The position numbers and the translations under genes are program-made. From an uncultured Bacteroidales bacterium (GTDB lineage: Bacteria; Bacteroidota; Bacteroidia; Bacteroidales; Muribaculaceae), in NCBI GenBank assembly GCA_900554845.1, contig USIY01000128.1, positions 1 through 6,547 on the forward strand: 6,547 nt of DNA, written 5' to 3'. Below, one piece after another: positions 1 to 5,003 of the stretch. How positions within the stretch are numbered: position 1 is the first letter of the stretch; every line of letters begins with the position of its first letter. The notes under the pieces were generated by a model. The model was not told the origin of the DNA and did no database searches. It saw nothing but the letters and a program-made list of their open reading frames with translations.

Positions 1-134
1 GGTTTCTTTACCGACGCCGGGCTCGTGAGGTCCAACTGGCAATAGTCCTCGGGAGCGAGGGTCGCCGCCGCACCGCCGGCGACGCCGACGGCCACAGCGC
101 CCATCAGGGAATATATGCGCGATCTTCTGTTCAT
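1..134 (-). CDS. Probable exported protein, N-terminal fragment (runs off the left edge)
   Basis: An open frame begins with ATG at 134-132 and stays open for 44 codons to the window edge. The N-terminus looks like a Sec signal peptide: a basic start (MNRRSR), then a hydrophobic alanine/glycine/valine stretch (about residues 7-25), then a polar segment beginning LAPEDYCQLD. The Cys at residue 32 is not in a convincing lipobox, so a lipoprotein is not indicated. The start lies 20 bp downstream of the proS stop on the same strand, with no terminator visible between, so co-transcription with proS is likely. The fragment is rich in GC and small residues, as expected for a signal peptide. I do not recognise the family and the mature domain is outside the window. 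Function unknown. Confidence 0.5.
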   Translation of the reverse strand, partial: MNRRSRIYSLMGAVAVGVAGGAAATLAPEDYCQLDLTSPASVKK

Positions 135-154
135 CCTAATTAACTCTTGCGTGA

Positions 155-1636
155 TCAATAACTGCGTGCGAACAGCACACGGCATCTGGAAGGTTTGCCT
201 GTCACTATGTCCACTCCGGGAGTCTTGTCGGTGTCGAAAGGCACGCAACGGATAGTTGCCTTGGTCTCCTCCTTGATTTTGGCTTCGGTTTCCGGCGTTC
301 CGTCCCAATGTGCCAGAATAAAGTATCCCTCGTCAAGACGTTTCTTGAAGTCATCGTAAGTGTCAACTTCAATCGTACGCTCCTTGAGACGTTTTGCCGC
401 CCTGTCATAGAGGGCTTTCTGAATATCCTCAAGCTCGTCGGCAATGCGCTCGTCGATGCCCTCGAAAGGCACTGTCTCCTTTTCCAAAGTGTCACGGCGC
501 ATCAGTTCCACCGTGCCTTCCTCAAGGTCGCGCTGGCCTACTGCGAGACGGATCGGCACGCCCTTCACCTCGTAATCGGCGAACTTGAAACCGGGACGAC
601 GGTTGTCGGCGTCATCATATTTCACACTGATGCCGCGGGCACGAAGTTTCTCGACCAAAGGCAACACTTTCTCGGAAATGTTCTTCAATCCCTCTTCGTT
701 TTTATAGATGGGGACGATCACCACCTGAATAGGAGCCAAATGCGGAGGAAGAACCAGACCGTTGTCATCGCTGTGGGTCATGATAAGGGCGCCCATCAGA
801 CGTGTGGAGACTCCCCAGGATGTGGCCCATACATATTCGGGCTGGTTGTCCTTGTTCATGAACGTCACGTCGAATGCCTTGGCGAAATTCTGACCCAAGA
901 AGTGCGACGTGCCTGACTGGAGAGCCTTTCCATCCTGCATCATGGCCTCTATGGTGTAAGTATCCATTGCTCCTGCGAAACGCTCCGTCTCCGATTTAAC
1001 GCCCTGCACCACCGGTATCGCCATGAAATCCTTTGCAAAAGTGGCGTATACACCGAGCATTCTCTGCGCCTCGGCCTCGGCCTCTTCCCTGGTGGCGTGC
1101 GCCGTATGGCCCTCCTGCCACAGGAATTCGGCGGTACGCAGGAACATGCGGGTACGCATCTCCCAGCGCATCACGTTGGCCCACTGGTTGATAAGCAGCG
1201 GCAGATCACGGTATGAATGTATCCAGTTCTTGAACGTGCTCCAGATTATGGTCTCCGAAGTGGGACGGATTATGAGTTCTTCCTCAAGCTTTGCCTCTGG
1301 ATCCACGATAACTCCGTTGCCTTCGGGATCATTCTTCAGGCGGTAATGCGTCACTACGGCGCATTCCTTTGCAAATCCTTCCACATGGTCGGCCTCGCGA
1401 CTCAGGAAGGATTTGGGGATCAACAGAGGGAAATAAGCGTTCTGATGGCCTGTGGCCTTGAACATATCGTCAAGCTGACGCTGCATCTTCTCCCAGATGG
1501 CGTAGCCGTAAGGCTTGATCACCATGCAGCCGCGTACCGCGGACTGCTCTGCCAAGTCCGCCTTAATTACCAATTCATTGTACCACTGCGAATAATTATC
1601 CGCTCTTTTGGTGAAATTTTTTAGTTCTTTTGCCAT
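155..1636 (-). CDS. proS: Prolyl-tRNA synthetase, archaeal/eukaryotic-type (short form)
   Basis: This cytoplasmic class II aminoacyl-tRNA synthetase attaches proline to tRNA-Pro. The 493 residues match the short ProRS form that lacks the large editing insertion of E. coli-type enzymes. Visible landmarks are the proline-recognition loop RPTSET (124-129), motif 2 with RWE (157-159) and FLWQEGHTAH (171-180), a TSHFLGQNF segment (243-251), and motif 3 TRLMGALIMTHSDD (278-291). The HGTP anticodon-binding domain spans about 300-400, and a C-terminal domain follows, ending in LFARSY; a terminal Tyr is typical of this form. The C-terminal zinc domain looks degenerate: only Cys464 and Cys485 are present, and the usual CxxC before GKPS is replaced by VDIV-TG. 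The ATG at 1636 has no Shine-Dalgarno, as is usual in Bacteroidetes. A promoter and leader lie upstream, and an exported protein gene follows 20 bp downstream. Confidence 0.97.
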   Translation of the reverse strand: MAKELKNFTKRADNYSQWYNELVIKADLAEQSAVRGCMVIKPYGYAIWEKMQRQLDDMFKATGHQNAYFPLLIPKSFLSREADHVEGFAKECAVVTHYRLKNDPEGNGVIVDPEAKLEEELIIRPTSETIIWSTFKNWIHSYRDLPLLINQWANVMRWEMRTRMFLRTAEFLWQEGHTAHATREEAEAEAQRMLGVYATFAKDFMAIPVVQGVKSETERFAGAMDTYTIEAMMQDGKALQSGTSHFLGQNFAKAFDVTFMNKDNQPEYVWATSWGVSTRLMGALIMTHSDDNGLVLPPHLAPIQVVIVPIYKNEEGLKNISEKVLPLVEKLRARGISVKYDDADNRRPGFKFADYEVKGVPIRLAVGQRDLEEGTVELMRRDTLEKETVPFEGIDERIADELEDIQKALYDRAAKRLKERTIEVDTYDDFKKRLDEGYFILAHWDGTPETEAKIKEETKATIRCVPFDTDKTPGVDIVTGKPSRCRVLFARSY

Positions 1637-1689
1637 ATTGCGTCAACGAGCATATCTCGCTTGGAACCTGTTTGGCGTCCCGATAACAA

Positions 1690-1717
1690 GATATGAACTT
1701 CTTTGTTCGTAAATATC
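1690..1717 (-). promoter_or_regulatory. Possible stem-loop at the start of the proS leader
   Basis: An imperfect hairpin sits just downstream of the predicted proS -7 element, in the leader of about 80 nt. The outer stem is GATAT/ATATC (1690-1694 with 1713-1717), the inner stem is GAAC/GTTC (1695-1698 with 1705-1708), the loop is 6 nt (1699-1704), and there is a 4-nt one-sided bulge (1709-1712). A second small hairpin (CGAG/CTCG) lies at about 1646-1658, close to the start codon. There is no T-run after either, so neither looks like an attenuator. They may only fold by chance in AT-rich DNA. Confidence 0.25.
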
Positions 1718-1720
1718 AAG

Positions 1721-1752
1721 CAAAATTAATAAAAATTATGCTATTTTGCTAA
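1721..1752 (-). promoter_or_regulatory. proS promoter (Bacteroidetes type)
   Basis: Read on the minus strand, TAATTTTG (1728 down to 1721) fits the Bacteroidetes -7 consensus TAnnTTTG exactly. A weak -33 element, TTAG (three of four to TTTG), lies 20 bp upstream at 1752-1749. The predicted transcription start is near 1714, giving a leader of roughly 75-80 nt before the proS ATG. The same -7 octamer followed by C appears at two other promoters in this window. Confidence 0.5.
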
Positions 1753-1780
1753 GAAACTATTTAATTTATTGCTACAATAC

Positions 1781-1890
1781 TTAGAGTGTGTTGAGTTTTA
1801 AACCGTTTTTAACAATAAAGGGGGTTAGAAGTAAAACTTCAAATTAATTTGCAATAAGATTAATTTGATTTAAAACTCAACACACTCTTA
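1781..1890. repeat. MITE-like palindromic element with 19-bp terminal inverted repeats
   Basis: GAGTGTGTTGAGTTTTAAA at 1784-1802 is repeated perfectly in inverted orientation at 1869-1887, bounding a 104-bp element with no coding capacity. Both ends are flanked by TTA (1781-1783 and 1888-1890), which looks like a 3-bp target-site duplication. Inside is a smaller hairpin, CAAATTAAT / ATTAATTTG (1840-1848 with 1859-1867, 10-nt loop). Near-perfect terminal repeats, short length, lack of an ORF and direct flanks together suggest a non-autonomous transposable element moved in trans. The alternative is a bidirectional structural element or weak terminator. The stems are AT-rich and lack a clean T-run, which argues against a terminator. 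I cannot assign an insertion-sequence family from sequence alone. Confidence 0.6.
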
Positions 1891-1895
1891 GAAAC

Positions 1896-2108
1896 GACTG
1901 TTTAAATTTATTATGAAATTTTATTATAGAGTCTTCTTTCGGAAATTTTGAGGTTCTTTTTGGCTGATTTAGCCAAGTTTTCTCAGTCTCAATGTTGTAA
2001 TTGCTTTCTCGTCGACTTGCAAACCTTCAGCTCATCGACCAAAGGGAGATAAATCATCTCAAAAACAACCCTCAAAATTCTCTGAAAATAAATTAAAACA
2101 GTCTTCTT
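1896..2108. repeat. Diverged inverted pair of structured repeats (intergenic)
   Basis: Two related units face each other. Unit A on the plus strand runs about 1896-1976 and unit B on the minus strand about 2103 down to 2046. Shared blocks in the same order are GACTGTTT-AATTTATT (1896-1912; 2103-2087), AATTTTGAGG (1944-1953; 2079-2070), a TT-TTTTTG block (1954-1961; about 2068-2061) and a hairpin with loop GATTT. In A the stem is TTGGCT/AGCCAA around the loop at 1966-1970. In B, read on the minus strand, it is GAGAT/ATCTC around the loop at 2055-2051. Unit A has about 24 extra bases between the first two blocks. AGTCTTCTT occurs directly repeated at 1930-1938 and 2100-2108. A GTCGA/TCGAC inverted pair (2011-2015, 2035-2039) lies in the centre. 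Together with the neighbouring MITE-like element this fills most of a 605-bp gene-free stretch. Confidence 0.5.
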
Positions 2109-2162
2109 ATACCAATTACTTTTAAAGGCCCGTCATTCCCTTTTGGGCGGATTTCAAAAGAA

Positions 2163-2201
2163 CATAAAAAAGACCCGGAACGGCCGATCCGCCATCCCGG
2201 G
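2163..2201 (-). terminator. Rho-independent terminator of the DUF4293 gene
   Basis: Read on the minus strand, CCCGGGATGGC (2201-2191) pairs with GCCGTTCCGGG (2184-2174) to give an 11-bp stem with two G-U pairs and a 6-nt loop (2190-2185). TCTTTTTT follows at 2173-2166. It lies about 40 bp downstream of the stop of the 2242-2712 gene. This is the strongest terminator in the window, and it isolates proS from upstream readthrough. Confidence 0.9.
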
Positions 2202-2241
2202 AAATAGGTATTTGTGCAGCTATTATATCGGTAATCCATCC

Positions 2242-2712
2242 TCAGCGCAGTCTGTCGGCTGCGCGAAGCTTGCGCTCGTCCGAACGAATGCGGTTATAAG
2301 CCAGGATCACTGCAATAAACGCAAGCAGTGGAGCGATAATCAAGGACGACCAGCTTACGGAGGCATCCGGGAAAGTGGTATAGCCGGTCACGGCGCCGAT
2401 AACAGTCGCGGCCACTATGAAAAGTATTGAAATCCAGCACAGAGATTTCTGGAGCTTCATGTTCCTGAAGCAGAAAATAGCGATGAACGGAATTATGAAA
2501 CTCATAACCGACAGAATGAAGAACATCCATGTGCGAACCACAAAACCTGCGGGACCTCCCTCAGTGGCCTCCCCTTCTATATCGAATCCAAGGGTGGTAA
2601 AATTACATGTATAGTCCGGCAACTGGATCTGTCCCAACGAACAGAATGTAAAGCACGCCATCAATACAACCGCAATCAAAAGCAGCACCGACTGCCATCT
2701 CTGTATTACCAT
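2242..2712 (-). CDS. DUF4293 family inner-membrane protein
   Basis: This 156-residue protein has four predicted membrane helices, at about 6-27, 61-83, 90-110 and 121-141. A loop of some 33 residues separates the first two, and the C-terminal tail is basic (RIRSDERKLRAADRLR). The opening MVIQRWQSVLLLIA and the closing RxDERKLRAADRLR pattern are what I know of the DUF4293 family, found in Bacteroidetes and of unknown function. Length and topology fit the family. The protein is monocistronic here: a canonical -7 element lies about 100 bp upstream and a strong terminator just downstream, and its upstream neighbour is divergent. The ATG at 2712 has no Shine-Dalgarno. The family assignment is from recognition of the sequence pattern, not a search, and no biochemical role can be inferred. 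Confidence 0.88.
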   Translation of the reverse strand: MVIQRWQSVLLLIAVVLMACFTFCSLGQIQLPDYTCNFTTLGFDIEGEATEGGPAGFVVRTWMFFILSVMSFIIPFIAIFCFRNMKLQKSLCWISILFIVAATVIGAVTGYTTFPDASVSWSSLIIAPLLAFIAVILAYNRIRSDERKLRAADRLR

Positions 2713-2814
2713 AATAAATTTTTAATAAGAAGTTGTTTAAACGTATTTGAAACAGTTTTTTTCTACTGCGTCCTCATAAAAAAATGAAAACAGCGAAATT
2801 TGCCCAAGAGCATG

Positions 2815-2848
2815 CAAAGTTAACAAAAATTCCTCAATTAATCTCAAG
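2815..2848 (-). promoter_or_regulatory. Promoter of the DUF4293 gene
   Basis: On the minus strand, TAACTTTG (2822-2815), followed by CA, is a very good match to the Bacteroidetes -7 consensus TAnnTTTG. A partial -33 element, CTTG (2848-2845), lies 22 bp upstream, slightly longer than usual spacing. The predicted start near 2808 gives a leader of about 95 nt. A second, poorer -7-like match, TACGTTTA (2745-2738), lies closer to the gene and could give a short leader instead. Confidence 0.45.
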
Positions 2849-2954
2849 TAAAAGTTCGAATTTAAATGACACTGTTATCCAAGTGACTTCTCAACAGTAG
2901 CAAGGAATGATTTTTACAATTTCCGTGCAAATTTATAAGAAATTATCAAACAGA

Positions 2955-2984
2955 TTTGTTATTGATAATATCATCAATAATTTG
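2955..2984 (+). promoter_or_regulatory. Promoter of the flavin reductase-like gene, possibly leaderless
   Basis: TTTG (2955-2958) is followed 19 bp later by TAATTTG (2978-2984), close to the Bacteroidetes TTTG-N19/20-TAnnTTTG layout but one base short in the -7 box. The -7 box ends only 4 bp before the ATG at 2989, so the predicted transcription start falls at or within a few bases of the start codon. The mRNA would then be leaderless or nearly so. Poorer -7-like sequences further upstream (for example near 2914) cannot be excluded. Confidence 0.35.
2959..2980. promoter_or_regulatory. Palindromic operator candidate between the -33 and -7 boxes
   Basis: A 22-bp quasi-palindrome, in which 10 of 11 base pairs match about its centre, fills the spacer between the -33 TTTG and the -7 box. 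Its core is TTGAT (2962-2966), six bases, then ATCAA (2973-2977). A further inverted copy of the half-site, ATTATCAA, lies at 2942-2949 and is an exact complement of TTGATAAT at 2962-2969. TTGAT/ATCAA half-sites recall FNR/CRP-superfamily operators, but the 6-bp gap differs from the 4 bp of the FNR consensus. The position would suit repression. The regulator is unknown. Confidence 0.45.
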
Positions 2985-2988
2985 TTTT

Positions 2989-3486
2989 ATGGATACCACT
3001 GTACTATACAACCTTACTTATGGCCTTTACATCGTAGGGGCTTTCATGGACGGTCGCGCTGTGGGTTGCACAATCAACACATGTTTCCAGGTCACAAGCC
3101 AGAATCCGTTAGTCGCTATCTGTCTGAATAAAAACAACTATACTCTGGAAGCCCTTCAGCAGAACAAGCGCTTCTCCCTGTCGATTCTTGCAGAAGATTC
3201 CGATCCGATGCTGATAGGGCGTTTCGGCTTTACTTCCAGCCGCGACACTGACAAGTACGAGCCGTTCGGCATGGAAGTTATCAGTATGACTCCCTGCGTG
3301 AAAGGGAAATTCGCGGGACGTCTTATATTGGAGGCCCAGAAGTTCATAGATTGCGAGACACATTACATTGTTGTAGCACGTCTGATGGACACGGTGCCCG
3401 GCTCAGGCACTCCCATGACATATGCATATTATCACAACGTAATCAAGGGAACCGCCCCCAAAAATGCCCCGACTTTCCGCGGCTGA
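2989..3486 (+). CDS. Flavin reductase-like FMN-binding protein (Hrb N-domain type, no rubredoxin tail)
   Basis: This 165-residue cytoplasmic protein has the FMN-binding split-barrel fold of the flavin reductase / flavoredoxin family. Recognisable segments are the start MDTTVLYNLTYGLYIV, GCTINTCFQVTSQNP (26-40), GRFGFTSSRDTDKY (77-90), TPMTYAYYH (141-149) and the ending GTAPKNAPTF. These match the N-terminal domain of high-molecular-weight rubredoxins (Hrb), which pass electrons from NAD(P)H to flavodiiron or other acceptors. In Hrb this domain is followed by a rubredoxin module with CxxC pairs. Here the frame stops directly after the flavin domain and no rubredoxin coding is visible beyond it. 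I chose the ATG at 2989 because family members begin MDxxxLYxLxYGLY. An in-frame ATG at 2956 would add a hydrophobic tail overlapping the promoter. The electron partner is unknown. Confidence 0.88.
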   Translation: MDTTVLYNLTYGLYIVGAFMDGRAVGCTINTCFQVTSQNPLVAICLNKNNYTLEALQQNKRFSLSILAEDSDPMLIGRFGFTSSRDTDKYEPFGMEVISMTPCVKGKFAGRLILEAQKFIDCETHYIVVARLMDTVPGSGTPMTYAYYHNVIKGTAPKNAPTFRG

Positions 3487-3515
3487 GCAAGACACTTTAA
3501 TACAACATCATCCTG

Positions 3516-3552
3516 CATCGCCTGTCGCCAACAAGCTTCCGGCGATGTTTTT
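3516..3552 (+). terminator. Rho-independent terminator after the flavin reductase-like gene
   Basis: CATCGCC (3516-3522) pairs with GGCGATG (3541-3547), followed by TTTTTGTTT (3548-3556), 30 bp after the stop codon. The loop is long (18 nt). A competing shorter stem uses TCGCC (3525-3529) with GGCGA (3541-3545) and gives an 11-nt loop. Either form would place the T-run correctly. Confidence 0.75.
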
Positions 3553-3599
3553 GTTTATTCTTTGAAGGTGTATACTTTCTCGCTCAGAGTGTAAAATTG

Positions 3600-3631
3600 T
3601 TTGGATGGTTCGGATTTTCACTGTAATTTTG
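3600..3631 (+). promoter_or_regulatory. Promoter of the MFS transporter gene
   Basis: TTTG (3600-3603), 20 bp, then TAATTTTG (3624-3631) match the Bacteroidetes -33/-7 consensus at every fixed position. The predicted transcription start near 3637 gives a leader of about 20 nt to the ATG at 3657. It lies after the preceding terminator, so this gene is an independent unit. Confidence 0.7.
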
Positions 3632-3656
3632 CGGCCTGAATAACCCACTTGTTTGT

Positions 3657-4835
3657 ATGAAAAAATCATTAGTGTCATTGGCTTTCGGCACGTTCGCGCT
3701 CGGGATAGCCGAATTCGGAATGATGGGAATCCTCAACGACATCGCGTCGGACTTGAATATCAGCATAGAAAAAGCAGGACATTTGATCTCCTCTTACTCC
3801 GCGGGCGTGGCCGTCGGCGCTCCAGTCCTTTTGTTCCTGCGTAAACTTCCGTTGCGACGTCTTATGCTGTTGCTTGCAGGAATAATAACCATCGGCAACA
3901 CCCTTGTGGCAATCTCGCCCAATTATATCTTTCTGTTGATATCCCGGTTCATATCGGGTCTGCCACACGGGGCATATTTCGGGGCGGGGGCAATAGTCTG
4001 TTCCCGTCTTGCCGACAGCGGCAAAGGAGCCTCAGCAGTGGCCGTACTTATCAGCGGCATGACGATAGCCAACCTCATAGGAGTTCCGTCATTCACATTT
4101 CTTTGCCAACTTCTGTCATGGAGAATTCCTTTTGCCATAGTGGCTCTTTCAGGACTTGCGGCCTTCATCGCCATGCGCTGCTGGATACCCATTCTCGCCC
4201 CGCTGCCCGACACAGGCATGAAAGGGCAGTTCCGGTTCTTGAGAAATATAAAACCCTGGTTGATATACGCCGGCATATTCTTCGGTCAGGCAGGAGTATA
4301 TACATGGCTGAGTTATGTCTCCCCCATCATGATTCATGTCACAGGATTTCCTGAAAATTCCATGAGCTGGATCATGATATTGATAGGCGCCGGTATGGTT
4401 TGCGGCAACATCGTTTCGGGCAAACTCGCCGACAGATATTCCCTGATACTTGTACCGGCTTTCATCGCGACATTGATCATAATAGTGATGCCTGCCATCT
4501 ATTTTCTGGCTCCGTTCAAGATCCCGACTCTATCGCTGTCCTTCGTGGCCGCGGCATTGCTTTTCGGCCTCGGCGGACCGTTGCAATTTCTTATCACACG
4601 TTATTCTCCGGGCGGCGAGATGCTGGGAGGAGCAGGAATACAAATTGCGTTCAATGTATCGAACGCCATGGCTGCGGCTCTTGGAGGAACGGCCATTAGA
4701 CTTGGCTGGGGCCTGGCGAGTCCGGCGCTTGTGGGCGTTCCTTTTGCAATAGTGGGAGCTTCCGCTCTTTATTATTTGAATTTTCTTGCAAAGAAAGATG
4801 CGGCGAAGACTCTCGACGGAGCCTCTGCCAAGTAG
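3657..4835 (+). CDS. MFS transporter, AraJ-like (DHA1 12-helix family)
   Basis: This 392-residue inner-membrane protein has the length and roughly twelve hydrophobic segments of a 12-helix major facilitator. The N-terminal EFGMMGILNDIASDLNISI (19-37) and the helix-2 region SSYSAGVAVGAPV (45-57) are typical of the AraJ/PbuE-like proton-coupled exporters. RFISGLPHGAYFGAGA (97-112) is a motif-B-like helix 4 with its conserved Arg97. GNIVSGKLADR (250-260) is the second-half copy of the loop motif A. The first-half motif A (GxxxDRxGRR) is degraded to RKLPLRR (62-68), as I recall for AraJ relatives. The central cytoplasmic loop falls near 182-198. The likely role is efflux of a small molecule (sugar, nucleoside or drug); the substrate cannot be read from sequence. 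It has its own promoter and no strong terminator before the downstream phosphorylase. Confidence 0.9.
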   Translation: MKKSLVSLAFGTFALGIAEFGMMGILNDIASDLNISIEKAGHLISSYSAGVAVGAPVLLFLRKLPLRRLMLLLAGIITIGNTLVAISPNYIFLLISRFISGLPHGAYFGAGAIVCSRLADSGKGASAVAVLISGMTIANLIGVPSFTFLCQLLSWRIPFAIVALSGLAAFIAMRCWIPILAPLPDTGMKGQFRFLRNIKPWLIYAGIFFGQAGVYTWLSYVSPIMIHVTGFPENSMSWIMILIGAGMVCGNIVSGKLADRYSLILVPAFIATLIIIVMPAIYFLAPFKIPTLSLSFVAAALLFGLGGPLQFLITRYSPGGEMLGGAGIQIAFNVSNAMAAALGGTAIRLGWGLASPALVGVPFAIVGASALYYLNFLAKKDAAKTLDGASAK

Positions 4836-4859
4836 GAAGTTAGCGATGTAGACGAGCGA

Positions 4860-4895
4860 TAATGTTAATATTATATTGTCAGATTGTTAACATTA
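4860..4895. promoter_or_regulatory. AT-rich inverted repeat upstream of the phosphorylase promoter
   Basis: TAATGTTAA (4860-4868) and TTAACATTA (4887-4895) are perfect 9-bp inverted arms separated by 18 bp. They end about 10 bp upstream of the predicted -33 element of the phosphorylase gene. A paired operator or activator site is possible. As an RNA hairpin it would be weak (all but two pairs are A-U) and has no adjacent clean T-run, so a terminator for the MFS gene is unlikely. Confidence 0.3.
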
Positions 4896-4905
4896 ACCGT
4901 TATAA

Positions 4906-4937
4906 TTTTAGGCATTCATGCGAATATTGTAATTTTG
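4906..4937 (+). promoter_or_regulatory. Promoter of the cellobiose phosphorylase gene
   Basis: TAATTTTG (4930-4937) matches the Bacteroidetes -7 consensus exactly. TTTT (4906-4909), three of four to TTTG, lies 20 bp upstream. The predicted start near 4943 leaves a leader of about 60 nt before the ATG at 5004, with no Shine-Dalgarno directly upstream of the start. Confidence 0.5.
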
Positions 4938-5003
4938 CATCAAACGGAAGGGATAATGATGAATTGTATTTCCGCAAGAATACTCTGATAATATCTACAA
5001 ACT

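Noticed and set aside
308..916. 202-codon plus-strand open frame inside proS
   Set aside because: It lies wholly antisense to a well-conserved ProRS and its translation shows no family features. It is a shadow frame of the kind expected in GC-rich codon usage.
1023..1624. Two further plus-strand frames (107 and 135 codons) antisense to proS
   Set aside because: These are the same kind of shadow: overlapping each other and proS, with no recognisable protein character.
1637..1720. T-box or other tRNA-responsive leader for proS
   Set aside because: There is no T-box sequence or terminator/antiterminator pair. The leader is too short, and T-boxes are not expected in Bacteroidetes.
1780..1891. 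Reading the palindrome as a Rho-independent terminator
   Set aside because: The long stem is AT-rich, the loop region is about 66 nt, and no uninterrupted T-run follows on either strand. Neither neighbouring gene ends beside it, and the DUF4293 gene already has a strong terminator at 2163-2201.
2143..2430. 95-codon plus-strand frame across the DUF4293 terminator and 3' end
   Set aside because: It reads through the terminator hairpin and antisense to a real gene, with low-complexity, charged translation and no family resemblance.
2956..2988. Upstream in-frame ATG for the flavin reductase-like gene, adding 11 residues
   Set aside because: The added MLLIISSIICF is not family-like, and the ATG lies within the promoter and operator. 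Family members start at the MDTTVLY equivalent.
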